This document shows, one piece after another, positions 8,412-16,823 of a stretch of DNA of 64,000 bases (the stretch's first letter is position 1; every line of letters begins with the position of its first letter). Location: the NCBI RefSeq assembly GCF_002931075.1, contig NZ_PSTQ01000008.1, forward strand, positions 118,265 to 182,264, read 5' to 3'. Source of the stretch: Pseudoclavibacter sp. AY1F1 (GTDB lineage: Bacteria; Actinomycetota; Actinomycetes; Actinomycetales; Microbacteriaceae). Position numbers and translations under genes: made by a program. Under the pieces are notes generated by a model, which saw only the letters and a program-made list of their open reading frames with translations, had not been told where the DNA came from and did not search any database.

Positions 8412-9331
8412 TGCGCTCCTCCCTTCGACGTGCGGGCGTTCTTGCCGAGGCGCGCCACGACGATGAGTGCGACCAGCGTCGCCACGAGCAGCACAACCCC
8501 AAGGGCAGAGCCCCGCCCCCAGGCGAGGAAGCCGCTCACCTGTAGCTGGATCATGGCGGAGAGCATCGTGTCCTGCGGCGAGCCGAGCAGCGACGGGATG
8601 ATGTAGAAGCCCAGCGCCAGGATGAACACGGTCAGGCATCCGGAGAATATCCCGGGGCGTGAAAGCGGCAGGTAGACCCGGAAGAACGCGACCACGGGAT
8701 GCGCGCCGAGGCTCTTCGCCGCGGTGACGAGGCGAGTGTCGATCCTGGAGAGCGCCGAGTAGAGCGGCATGACCATGAACGGCAGCAGCACCTGCGACAT
8801 GCCGATCCCGACCCCAAGCGGGGTGCGGATGAGCTGCAGCGGTCCCAGCCCGATGGCGGTGAGCATTCCGTTGATGGGACCGCTGTCCTGCAACAGCACC
8901 ACCCAGGCGAGGGTTCGCACGAGAATGCTCGACCAAAGCGGCACCATAATCAGCATCGTCATGACCGACCTGGTGCGGTCTGAGACGATCGTCATCAGGT
9001 ACGCGTACGGGTACGCCATGAGCAGGCACACGAGCGTCACGGACAGCGAGATCAGGAACGTGCCGATGGCTGCCTGGCCGATGAGGGGCGTCGTGAAGAG
9101 CCACGCGTAGTTACCAAGACCCGCTTGCGGGTCGGTGAAGCTCAGGATGATGACCTGCACGATCGGGATCGCGAAAAACACCGTGATGAGCACCGCCGCC
9201 GGCAGCGTGAGCACCGGCGTGAGCCAGGATGCCGGGAGCCGACGTCGCCGCACGAGCGCCGAGGTGTCGCTTGCGTTCGACGTGCCGATACTGACGGTCG
9301 TCGCCTCGGTTGTGAGCTGGGACATGCTCAT
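8408..9331 (-). CDS. ABC importer permease (PotB type)
   Basis: The 307 residues form a Ser/Thr-rich cytoplasmic head and six or more helices (starting LTPVLTLPAAVLITVFFAIP). The EAA loop is at TAAKSLGAHPVVAFFRVYLPLSRPGIFSG. It forms the heterodimeric channel with the 7626-8411 product. Its ATG shares one base with the stop of the binding-protein gene upstream. Confidence 0.9.
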   Translation of the reverse strand: MSMSQLTTEATTVSIGTSNASDTSALVRRRRLPASWLTPVLTLPAAVLITVFFAIPIVQVIILSFTDPQAGLGNYAWLFTTPLIGQAAIGTFLISLSVTLVCLLMAYPYAYLMTIVSDRTRSVMTMLIMVPLWSSILVRTLAWVVLLQDSGPINGMLTAIGLGPLQLIRTPLGVGIGMSQVLLPFMVMPLYSALSRIDTRLVTAAKSLGAHPVVAFFRVYLPLSRPGIFSGCLTVFILALGFYIIPSLLGSPQDTMLSAMIQLQVSGFLAWGRGSALGVVLLVATLVALIVVARLGKNARTSKGGAQ

Positions 9332-10452
9332 CAGCCTCCGGCTACCCAGGTGGTCCAGGCGTCGGCGAGCTCATCCCAGTTGTCGACCCAGTAGTCGATC
9401 TTGAGGTTGTGTCCGGACTCGAGGTGGTTCGATACGAGCCATTCGCTTGTCAGCTCGGGGACATCCGGAACTGCGTTCACATTCACCGGCGCGTAGGACG
9501 TTGCCTCGGAGGCAGCCGCCTGCTGGTCGGCGCCGAGGAGGTAGTTCACGGCGGCGTAGGAAGCGTCAAGGTTCGGGGTGCCCTTTGGAATGGCGATTCC
9601 GTCGATGTTGACGACCCATTCCTCCCACATCCCGGCGATCGGCGCACCAGCGTTCGCAGCGCCGAACCCGCGGCCGCTCCAGACGAGGCTCATGTCGACT
9701 TCGCCGCTCTCGAGCTGCTGCTGCGACTGGGCACCTGAGGTCCAGGGCACGAGGTTCTCGCCGAGCGAGTCGTACAGGTCCGTTGCACCGTGGAAGTCGT
9801 CGACCGTGAGATTGTCGAAGTCTGCGCCGTCAGCGAGCATCGCGAACTCGATCGCCGGCGCTTCCATCCACGGGGTAAGCGGCACGCCGCGTTTGCCGGG
9901 GAACTTCGCGGTGTCGAAGAAGTCCGTCGCGCTCTTCGGCCCGTTGTCGCCGTACACGTCGGTGTTGTAGGCGACGACGTAGCCCATGAAAATGTTCGGC
10001 ACCGTGCATTCCCCGGCGACGGTTCCCTCCGGCGCATTCGACAGGTCGACCTTGGCCGGGTCGATCTTCTCGAACAGCTCACCGCAGTATCGCTCGTTCT
10101 CGAGGATCGATGAGTTGACCATGTTCCAGCTCACGTTGTCGGAGTCGACCATGGCCTTGAGCTTCGTGAGCTCGTAGCTGTCCTGCTGCACGGTTGCACC
10201 GGATTCCTCGGCGAAGGGGTCCCAGATCGCGCTGGTCTGTCCTTCCTGGATGACACCGCCGTTGCCGGCGTAGACGAGGTTGATGCCGTCGAGGGCGCCG
10301 GGAGCGATCTCACCCGCGACGGGCGGAGCGAGGTCGAGGGGAACATCGGATGCGTCCGTTGATCCCGCGAGTGGCGTGCATCCGACGAGCAACAGGCCGC
10401 TCGTCGCGATGAGGCCGGCAGCAGCCAGTGGGCGTCTTGCTGTGTTTCTCAC
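9331..10452 (-). CDS. ABC importer substrate-binding lipoprotein (PotD/polyamine-opine type)
   Basis: The 373 residues start VRNTARRPLAAAG and have a lipobox ending VGC (Cys 25). The mature part has the type II periplasmic-binding fold of the PotD/PotF family (YAGNGGVIQEGQTSAIWDPF, GYVVAYNTDVYG, WMEAPAIEFAMLADG, PKGTPNLDASYAAVNYLLG). GTG 10452 is chosen because a full AGGAGG lies 4 bases before it; the longer frame from 10509 is excluded by this. It would be tethered to the outer face of the membrane and hand its ligand to the permeases. With neighbours that deglycate and phosphorylate fructosamines, fructosyl-amino acids are the likeliest ligand. Confidence 0.9.
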   Translation of the reverse strand: MRNTARRPLAAAGLIATSGLLLVGCTPLAGSTDASDVPLDLAPPVAGEIAPGALDGINLVYAGNGGVIQEGQTSAIWDPFAEESGATVQQDSYELTKLKAMVDSDNVSWNMVNSSILENERYCGELFEKIDPAKVDLSNAPEGTVAGECTVPNIFMGYVVAYNTDVYGDNGPKSATDFFDTAKFPGKRGVPLTPWMEAPAIEFAMLADGADFDNLTVDDFHGATDLYDSLGENLVPWTSGAQSQQQLESGEVDMSLVWSGRGFGAANAGAPIAGMWEEWVVNIDGIAIPKGTPNLDASYAAVNYLLGADQQAAASEATSYAPVNVNAVPDVPELTSEWLVSNHLESGHNLKIDYWVDNWDELADAWTTWVAGG

Positions 10453-10505
10453 TTTTCCTCCTTGAACAGTGGCGCTCAGGCGTGGGCCTGGACGCCGCGG
10501 GTGGT

Positions 10506-11318
10506 TCATTTGGTCAGCGCGGTTCGCTGCCCGTGTCCGAATGCGCCGCGGTAGCTGCAGACGTCCGCGGCGAACCGGCTGGCTGCTTGCAGAGCGACGG
10601 CCGGTGTACGGCCCGCGACGATGTTCGCGATGAAGCAGGTCTGGAACGCGTCGCCCGCGCCGATCGTGTCGCGCACCTCGATGGGGGTCGCCGGCTGCGT
10701 GAAGATGCCTTCCGGGGTGACGGCGATTGCCCCGTCGCCGCCCCTCGTGACGACGGCGTACTTTACGCCTCGCGCGACGAGTTCGCGCAAGAGGTTGACA
10801 GCGTCGTCGACGCTTGCTTCTTCTCGCGAGAAAGCGGCGTAGCGGATGTGCGGGAGCAGCCGCTCCGCGTACTCGAGGCTTTTCTTCGAGAAGTCGAACG
10901 AAACCGGAGCGATGTCCGCAAGTGCCTCAAGTAGCGGCTCCGTGAAGCTGCTGTGGCCGGTGTGGATCCAGGCCGCGCCCTGCAGGTGCGACCGGGTGGC
11001 CGCATCCAGACGGATGCGGCTCACCGGCGGCAGGAAGTCGGTGAACGTGCGGTTGCCCGATTGATCGACGATGACATCCGTGCGAGAGCTGGGTTCGTCG
11101 TGCCATTGCGAGTGGGAGATGTCAACGCCTTCAGCGGCAAGACTGCTCGCGATGAACTCGGCTTGCTCGTCAGAGCCGAGGACTCCGATGTAGGAAGCTT
11201 CGAGGCCGAGACGCCGTGCGAAGACGGCTGCGTTGGCCGCACTTCCCCCCGGGAAGACCAGCTGCTCCTGTGGATACCAGTCGACGACATTGTCGCCGAC
11301 GGCGCACATTCTCGTCAT
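10506..11318 (-). CDS. frlD: PfkB-family kinase, fructoselysine 6-kinase (FrlD) like
   Basis: A 270-residue ribokinase-family protein. The start (MCAVGDNVVDWYPQ, then FPGGSAANAAVFARRLG) is close to E. coli FrlD as I remember it, and the C-terminal motif DTIGAGDAFQTCF carries the catalytic Asp and anion hole. FrlD phosphorylates fructoselysine at O6, and the product is cleaved by FrlB, whose homologue lies directly upstream. The start is ATG 11318 (4 bases after the upstream stop) or ATG 11309. The exact amino-acid moiety cannot be read from sequence; glucoselysine, other fructosyl-amino acids or mannopine-type opines remain possible. Confidence 0.8.
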   Translation of the reverse strand: MTRMCAVGDNVVDWYPQEQLVFPGGSAANAAVFARRLGLEASYIGVLGSDEQAEFIASSLAAEGVDISHSQWHDEPSSRTDVIVDQSGNRTFTDFLPPVSRIRLDAATRSHLQGAAWIHTGHSSFTEPLLEALADIAPVSFDFSKKSLEYAERLLPHIRYAAFSREEASVDDAVNLLRELVARGVKYAVVTRGGDGAIAVTPEGIFTQPATPIEVRDTIGAGDAFQTCFIANIVAGRTPAVALQAASRFAADVCSYRGAFGHGQRTALTK

Positions 11319-11322
11319 GAGG

Positions 11323-12354
11323 TCAGTACGCAACCTTGTGCATGTAAAGGCGCGAGTCGAGGTCGTGCCCGGAGACCGACTCGAAGTGGTCGGCGAGACG
11401 CATCGTGATGGACGCCATCGGGATGTGCTGCAGCTCAGCACGCAGTGGCGCGTCGATACCGGGAAGCTCGAGGTCCATGACATCGAGAATGCGGTAGTTG
11501 GGGTTGTGGGTGTCGAAGAACTTCCTCGCGCGGTCCGCGGATGCGCGGGTCTCGTCCTGACCGGAGAAAAGGAGGTACGGCTGCTCGTTCTGGGCGAGCT
11601 CGAACGGACCGTGGAAGAAGTCGCCCGTCGCGAAGTGCGTCGACTTCTTCCACTGCATCTCGACGAGGTAGCAGACGGAGAGCAGGTAGGCCAGGCCAGA
11701 CAAGCTACCGGAGGCGAGCACGTAGAGGTTGTCGGCGAACGCGTAGGAGCCCGCGATCTCGGCCAGGTGATCTTCGTACGCCTCCGTCGCGGCGAGCGTC
11801 GCAGCTGGCATCCGCTCGAGCGCCGAGCGTGCCGCCGCGACTCCCGCGTCGTCGCCATGCGCTTCACGCAGCGAGTACGCGAGCTCGCTCAGCAGCGTGT
11901 ACTTCGCGCTCGTGATGGAGCGGTTGCTGCCGTAGACGAGAGAGTGGTCGGCCGGTGCCGACAGGGCGTTGTCCGCGTCGATCGCGACGGAGACCAGCAG
12001 CGCGCCAGCTGCTTTCGCGGTCTCGGCCGCCTGCACGGTCTCTGGTGTGCCCCCTGAATGCGATGCAGCGACGACGAGGTCGGTCGGTCCGACGTTGCCC
12101 GCGTAGAGGGCGTTGAACTCGGCCGCGTTGAGGTTATAGACCGGCACCTTGATCGCGGCGCGCTGAAGCTGGAGGACGACTGGCACGGAGGAAGCCCAGG
12201 ACCCGCCCATGCCGACGAACAGAATGCGTGCGATGTTACGACCGCGGGCATCCGCTGCGATCTTCTGCGTGAGCCCGCGCTGCGCGACTGCACCTTCGAG
12301 CGTTGACACCAGGTCGCTTTCGATGGGGCGGAGCGGGCTAAGTACCTTCGACAA
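11323..12354 (-). CDS. frlB: SIS-domain deglycase, FrlB-like (fructosamine 6-phosphate deglycase)
   Basis: The 343 residues form two SIS domains: RILFVGMGGSWASS with VVAASHSGGTPETVQA, then LYVLASGSLSGLAYLL. The C-terminal stretch THFATGDFFHGPFELAQNEQ closely resembles the GEFRHGPLEI segment of E. coli FrlB, and the ending (MHKVAY) is also FrlB-like. FrlB converts fructoselysine 6-phosphate to glucose 6-phosphate and lysine. It is the first gene of the operon running to 6466, and its promoter region holds two LacI-type operators. A GlmS-type isomerase is less likely because there is no glutaminase domain. Confidence 0.82.
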   Translation of the reverse strand: MSKVLSPLRPIESDLVSTLEGAVAQRGLTQKIAADARGRNIARILFVGMGGSWASSVPVVLQLQRAAIKVPVYNLNAAEFNALYAGNVGPTDLVVAASHSGGTPETVQAAETAKAAGALLVSVAIDADNALSAPADHSLVYGSNRSITSAKYTLLSELAYSLREAHGDDAGVAAARSALERMPAATLAATEAYEDHLAEIAGSYAFADNLYVLASGSLSGLAYLLSVCYLVEMQWKKSTHFATGDFFHGPFELAQNEQPYLLFSGQDETRASADRARKFFDTHNPNYRILDVMDLELPGIDAPLRAELQHIPMASITMRLADHFESVSGHDLDSRLYMHKVAY

Positions 12355-12379
12355 TTCGGAACCTCTCGTCGTAATCCAA

Positions 12380-12395
12380 GTGAGAACGTTCTCAC
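12380..12395. promoter_or_regulatory. LacI-family operator, proximal to the frlB-like gene
   Basis: Perfect 16-base palindrome GTGAGAACGTTCTCAC, 26 bases upstream of the FrlB-like ATG. It has the central CG and symmetric halves typical of LacI/GalR operators. The divergent LacI-type gene at 12600 is the obvious binding partner. Confidence 0.85.
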
Positions 12396-12450
12396 GCCGA
12401 CGAAGCTAACACAGCTAGATTTCGCGTGTCAACGACGATTTCGACCACTT

Positions 12451-12462
12451 GAGAACGTTCTC
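12451..12462. promoter_or_regulatory. Second LacI-family operator in the divergent promoter region
   Basis: Perfect 12-base palindrome GAGAACGTTCTC, identical to the core of the site at 12380-12395. The centres are 69 bases apart (about 6.5 helical turns). One dimer pair could control both divergent promoters or form a small loop. Confidence 0.8.
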
Positions 12463-12599
12463 GTTTTTCACCATGACGATCCACAGGAGTTGCCGTCATG
12501 GGCTACGCTCAACTTCAGGAGCCCATGCGCTCCTGAAGACTTCGCCGGCATCGCTGGCCCGTTGCCCACCGCGTCCGGCCCTGAGCCGAAGGAGCCCGC

Positions 12600-13694
12600 A
12601 TGGCCAAAACCGCCCGAACAGCCACGATCATCGAAGTGGCGAAGGAAGCCGGCGTCTCGACAGCGACAGCAGCCCGAGCCCTCGGAAACTACGGCCCAGT
12701 CCGGGAGTCAACGCGCGAGAAGGTGATGCTCGCTGCCAAGAAGCTCAAGTACCAGCCCAACGAGCTCGCCCGAAGCATGATCACCGGGCGAACCAGGTCC
12801 ATCGGAGTCATCTGCGGTGACGTGCACAATCCGTTCTTCGCCGGCATTGTGCGAGGCGTCACCGACGTGGCCCGCGAGCGCGGGTACACGGTGCTCATCG
12901 CGAACAGCGACGAGGACTGGCCAACCGAGGTCGAGGCCGTCGCCACATTCAGCGCGAGCGGTGTCGATGGTCTGATCGCCTCCCCCGCGGAGCCGAAGCG
13001 GGTCGACCACCTGGTGGACTGGAGCGGTAGGGGCAAGCCCGTCACCTTCATCGACCGAGCGAGCGCCAAGATCTCCACAGATGCCGTCGTGGTCGATGGC
13101 CCGAGCGCAGTCCAGAACGCCGTCGAGACCTTCTTCAGCCTCGGCCATGAGCGCATTGCAATTATCGGTGAGTTCCAGGACATCGACGACATGGAGCGCG
13201 TACTCTCACTCAACGAACGCGCACTCGGCCAGCTCGACGTCTTCACGCTCTCCCCCAGCAACGCGAGACTCGTCGGCTACCTCCGTGCTCACGCCGCTGC
13301 AGGCAAGACCGTGCATCCTGAACTCGTGGTTCGGGCGGGGTCCTACAACCTGGGGGCCGCGGAAGCAGCCACCGACGCCCTCCTGTCCGCGACTGAGGTG
13401 ACCGCCATGATTGCCACAGACAACGTCATGAGCCTCGGCGCCTACAGGGCACTCATCGAATCGCCGCTGAGCATCCCGGGTGATGTGTCGTTCATTGGCT
13501 TCGACAACCAGGACTGGACCGACCTGGTAACCCCGAGGATCAGCGTGATCGATCAGCCCTCCCACCCAATGGGGCAGCAGGCGGCCCGCATGTTACTTGA
13601 ACGCATCGACGGCCTCGAAGGCGAACCACGCGTCGTGACATCGCCGACGGCGCTCATCGAGCGCGACTCAGTGGCAGCCCCGCCCAGCAACTAG
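12600..13694 (+). CDS. LacI-family repressor of the Amadori-compound operon
   Basis: A 364-residue protein with an N-terminal HTH (IIEVAKEAGVSTATAARALG, 10-29) and hinge (LKYQPNELARSMITGRT). A periplasmic-binding-like ligand domain follows (IGVICGDVHNPFFAGIVRGV, LGHERIAIIGEF, DVSFIGFDNQDWTDLVTPRI). ATG 12600 has AAGGAG five bases upstream. It is divergent from the FrlB-like operon and lies beside two matching palindromes, so it very probably represses that operon and releases it on a fructosamine or its phosphate. It is convergent with the LuxR gene at 13728; only 33 bases separate their stops. Confidence 0.93.
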   Translation: MAKTARTATIIEVAKEAGVSTATAARALGNYGPVRESTREKVMLAAKKLKYQPNELARSMITGRTRSIGVICGDVHNPFFAGIVRGVTDVARERGYTVLIANSDEDWPTEVEAVATFSASGVDGLIASPAEPKRVDHLVDWSGRGKPVTFIDRASAKISTDAVVVDGPSAVQNAVETFFSLGHERIAIIGEFQDIDDMERVLSLNERALGQLDVFTLSPSNARLVGYLRAHAAAGKTVHPELVVRAGSYNLGAAEAATDALLSATEVTAMIATDNVMSLGAYRALIESPLSIPGDVSFIGFDNQDWTDLVTPRISVIDQPSHPMGQQAARMLLERIDGLEGEPRVVTSPTALIERDSVAAPPSN

Positions 13695-13727
13695 CCCTGC
13701 CCCTTCGCAAACCCAGCCCAGTCGCTC

Positions 13728-15422
13728 TCACAGCCCCACGTCGGACCACAGCCCCGGGTTGCCTCGGCCCACCTTGATGGCGTCGTCGCGCGACGAGACG
13801 CCGAGCTTCTTGAAGAGGCTCCGCAGCTGCGACTTGATCGTGTTGGGCGACACGTGTTCGGCGGCGGCGATGTCGTTGAGCTTCCGGGACTGCAGCAGGT
13901 GCCGCAGCACGACCCGTTCGCGCTCGGTGAGCCGGATCTCTGGAGCCACGGCGGGCGCATTGGCGTTGGGGGCACTCGCGAGCGCTCGCCGCACCTGACG
14001 AACGGGGAGCCGCACGCCGCTGCTCGCGCACAACGCCTCGTAGTCCTCGTCGCCGAAGCGCATGAGCACGCCGTTGAAGCCCTGTTCCCCGACCATGGTC
14101 GTCAGCGTCCGGAACAGCTCGGCAGCCCGATCCCCAGCTCCGGCGCGGAAGTGGATGATCGTGGCAGCGGCCAGCAGCTCCATGCTGACCCGCAGGCTGC
14201 GCTCTTCCGTTGGAACGGACTCCATCAGGGCGACCGCCTGCACGTGCTCATCCGCCCTGACCAGCATCCAGACGCGAGCGATCAGCGCCGCTTGCCGATG
14301 GAACTCACTGTCTCCAGCTTCCAGGACCGCGAGGGCCTCCGTGGCGCCGCGCGCATCGTTCAACGCGATGCGAATACCGACGTCCGAGAATCGGAGCGCC
14401 CACCCATTCAGTCCGTCTTCGACGAGGCCCGCTGGGCGTGCAAGAACGGCGGCGCGATTCCGCAGCGACTGCGCGAGCGGATCCCCGCTCAGCACCTCCA
14501 GCCGCGATGCGACCCCAAGGCGAAGCGCCCACTGCTCAGGCGCGATCTCGTCGCCGGGATCTCGCACCAGCCACGCGCGCGCCTCATCGACCTTGAGTTC
14601 GTCGATCGCGAGGTTCGCCGCCGCGAGCACCCCCATGACCGTCGCCGCATCAGCCGGGCCGCCATCGAAGCCGGGCGCGCCAACGGCCACACGGTCGGGG
14701 CGGCCACTCAGCGCGGTGGGCTGGCGCTTGAGCCAGGAACGCGCCGACGCGAGGTCGCCCGTGATGCTGTGGATGAGGGCTATCGACCCGGCGGCGGCGG
14801 TCGCCATTCGTTCGCTGTCGAACTCGACGGCGTCGCCGTATGCGGATTCGAACTCCGCGAGCGCCGCCCGGACCTCGCCTGCGAAGAGCAGGCTCGTCGC
14901 CCACTGGATGCGCAACCCTGGAAGGAGGGGGCGCAAGGTCTTGAGCTCAGCGGGGGACGCCTGCTTGACGGCCTCGATGGCGGTCGCGGCGATCCTGGCC
15001 GCCACCCGGAAGCGTCCACGCCCTCGTTCGTGCGCCGTCTGCCCCGTGTATTGCGCCAGGTCGTCGATGAGTTCGCCCGCATCGTTCGGCTGCGCCGCCT
15101 CGAAGTTGAACCTCGCCGGGCGCACTCGGCCGTCGTCCGGTGCGAAGTTCAGGTATTGCCGCGCGGCGGCCCAACGGGGCTTGTCTTCGAGCACTGCATC
15201 CGGCAGCGCGTTCACGACCTCGCGCATCGTGTCCCGCGAGGTTCGAAGCAGCGCGGTCCAGTGCTGCTCGAGAAGTTGCGTGACCGCATCCCAGGCACCG
15301 CGCGCCTGAGCGTCGACGATCCGCTCGATAGGCGACGGCGCGACGTCCTGCCGTTGCCGTCGCCGAGGAGCGCCCGACGCATCGATCAGCCTCGGCAGAC
15401 GGATGGGTGCTGTGTGCGTCAA
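13728..15422 (-). CDS. LuxR-type transcriptional regulator, large
   Basis: About 564 residues with an Ala/Arg-rich helical region resembling a TPR/MalT-like array without a visible ATPase, then a C-terminal LuxR/GerE HTH. The HTH motif runs LTERERVVLRHLLQSRK, LNDIAAAEHVSPNTIKSQL, FKKLGVSSRDDAI. The ligand is unknown. The start is uncertain: I prefer TTG 15422 because GAGACGAGG lies about 6 bases upstream. The longest frame starts at GTG 15482 inside an alternating GC run and adds 20 Arg-rich residues. The divergent gene 331 bases away encodes a Tat-exported protein, and a decayed paralogue of this regulator lies just beyond it at 16362-16595. Confidence 0.82.
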   Translation of the reverse strand: MTHTAPIRLPRLIDASGAPRRRQRQDVAPSPIERIVDAQARGAWDAVTQLLEQHWTALLRTSRDTMREVVNALPDAVLEDKPRWAAARQYLNFAPDDGRVRPARFNFEAAQPNDAGELIDDLAQYTGQTAHERGRGRFRVAARIAATAIEAVKQASPAELKTLRPLLPGLRIQWATSLLFAGEVRAALAEFESAYGDAVEFDSERMATAAAGSIALIHSITGDLASARSWLKRQPTALSGRPDRVAVGAPGFDGGPADAATVMGVLAAANLAIDELKVDEARAWLVRDPGDEIAPEQWALRLGVASRLEVLSGDPLAQSLRNRAAVLARPAGLVEDGLNGWALRFSDVGIRIALNDARGATEALAVLEAGDSEFHRQAALIARVWMLVRADEHVQAVALMESVPTEERSLRVSMELLAAATIIHFRAGAGDRAAELFRTLTTMVGEQGFNGVLMRFGDEDYEALCASSGVRLPVRQVRRALASAPNANAPAVAPEIRLTERERVVLRHLLQSRKLNDIAAAEHVSPNTIKSQLRSLFKKLGVSSRDDAIKVGRGNPGLWSDVGL

Positions 15423-15753
15423 CTGGGGCCTCGTCTCTTGAAAGTCGCGTCGATCCGGCCCGAGATGCGCGCGCGCGCGCACGGGTCTCCGGAACTCGGG
15501 GGTGGGCTCGCTTCCAGAAGGGCGATGTCACCAGTCGACGCGAAGCCGCGGTGAGAGTATCCCGACCCCGGCGCGGGTTTCCTGAGTCTTGCTCTCCAAA
15601 ACTACATGCATTTGCATTCATTGCAGGTACAAGCATATGGTGGTGAACGTCGTTCATTTGTCTGCCGCCGGCTGATCCCCCGCAACGGTCTCTCGATCCC
15701 CGGCGAGCACATGCCTCAAGAACGGCTCACACACGTACCCGCCAGGAGCTCCC
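15423..15753. other. Divergent promoter region between LuxR regulator and Tat-exported protein
   Basis: 331 bases. Near 15469-15480 there is an alternating GC run (GCGCGCGCGCGC), which could adopt Z-form DNA. An A/T-richer patch at about 15600-15645 (ACATGCATTTGCATTCATTGC) contains overlapping inverted TGCA-type repeats and is the likeliest promoter/operator zone for the plus-strand gene. No consensus pair is certain. Confidence 0.4.
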
Positions 15754-16350
15754 ATGTCATCCCCCACACATATCCCCAACCTCCAGCGCAGAAGCCTGCT
15801 CAAAGCAGCCGCCTGGTCGACCCCCGTCATCGCGGTCGCCGTCGCAGCCCCGCTCGCCGCAGCATCGCAAGAGCTCGAGAAGGGCCTCCAGGGCTGGGTG
15901 GCCCTGACGACGACGCAGACCACGCAATGGGTTCAAACCCCCTGGCCCCGCCGCGTCACGGTCAATCACCTCACGATCGACGGCAGCGGCACTCCCCCAG
16001 ACCGCGGACTCTGGGTCACCGGCACGAGCCCCCGCAGCCAGCTCGATGCCGCGAGCATCACCTTCTACGCGGATGCGAACGTCACCTGGGAACCCGTGAG
16101 CGGCAACTCCGGCGCATGGTCGACCCCAGTGCGGACAGGGTCAACTCGTATCGACGGCACCGAATGCTCCGTGTACGTGACCCGCTACCAGCGCCCGATC
16201 ACCGCGACGGCAACACAGACCAACCTCGACAACCAACTCAAGTTCCGATCGGTGGAGAACACCGGCAGGACGCGCGTCTGGGCGCGACGATCAATCACGG
16301 CGGATGGTCGTGAGGTCGCCTTCACGCGTGGCCCCGTCACCGTCGGCTGA
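15754..16350 (+). CDS. Tat-exported protein of unknown function
   Basis: A 198-residue protein. The signal NLQRRSLLKAAAWSTPVIAV (RR at 12-13) matches the AW-x-x-P pattern seen at 3279-4088 and 2580-3107, with cleavage near AAAS at 36-39. The mature part (about 160 residues) has beta-strand patterns with Trp and Thr (TQWVQTPWPRRVTVNHLTI, ASITFYADANVTWEPV) and one Cys. CAGGAGCTCCC precedes ATG 15754. I do not recognise the family. It is divergent from a large LuxR regulator and followed 11 bases later by a convergent remnant of a related regulator, so it is probably the regulated cargo of that module. Confidence 0.8.
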   Translation: MSSPTHIPNLQRRSLLKAAAWSTPVIAVAVAAPLAAASQELEKGLQGWVALTTTQTTQWVQTPWPRRVTVNHLTIDGSGTPPDRGLWVTGTSPRSQLDAASITFYADANVTWEPVSGNSGAWSTPVRTGSTRIDGTECSVYVTRYQRPITATATQTNLDNQLKFRSVENTGRTRVWARRSITADGREVAFTRGPVTVG

Positions 16351-16361
16351 CCGCGGGCGGC

Positions 16362-16595
16362 CTACAGCCCCGTCTCCGCCCATAGGGCCGGATGCTGAAG
16401 ACCGAACTCGACAGCCGCCTCACGCGACGAGACGCCGAGCTTCTTCAGCACAGAGAGGAAGCCCTGCTCCGCGACGATCACGGCCAGAGAGCGGAACAGC
16501 TTCGTCGCCTGGTCGACGTTCCCCGTGTACAGAAGCCCGGAGACCGAGGCTGCCATCATCTCGGCATTCCACCGCAGACACTCGGCCCGCGCCAC
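16362..16595 (-). pseudogene. Decayed LuxR-type regulator with its HTH deleted
   Basis: The 77-codon open remnant aligns with the C-terminal part of the 13728-15422 product. LFRSLAVIVAEQGFLSV matches LFRTLTTMVGEQGFNGV there. LKKLGVSSREAAVEFGLQHP followed by ALWAETGL matches the paralogue end (FKKLGVSSRDDAIKVG, then LWSDVGL). Between these two blocks the paralogue has about 85 extra residues, including nearly all of the HTH, so an in-frame deletion joins the sensor side directly to the last helix. Upstream of 16595 the frame remains open for a stretch, but the similarity fades. It could still be translated as a short protein without DNA binding, but I read it as a pseudogene. Confidence 0.75.
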
Positions 16596-16823
16596 GCACG
16601 GCCTCGTCGCCAGGGTCGGCGGCGAGCGCCGCCCGCGCCGCTCTTCAACCGATGGCTACACCCACCAAACATCCGTGCACCGCCCGTCACGCGGTGAAGA
16701 ACAGGGTGAATTCAGGTGGATGCCGCCCGCATCCCACGCACACGCGCTCGTGACCCCGTACCGTGCGAACACGGACGCTGCCACGCCCGTGTCTCCACGC
16801 AACAAGCGACGAAAGGCACCGAG

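Noticed and set aside
9331..10452. Spermidine/putrescine-specific binding protein
   Set aside because: The fold matches PotD, but the operon partners are FrlB- and FrlD-like enzymes, so the ligand is more likely an Amadori or opine-type compound.
13854..15554. 566-codon plus-strand frame opposite the LuxR gene
   Set aside because: Arg/Gly-rich translation with no motifs. It is the antisense shadow of a high-GC gene with clear LuxR motifs.
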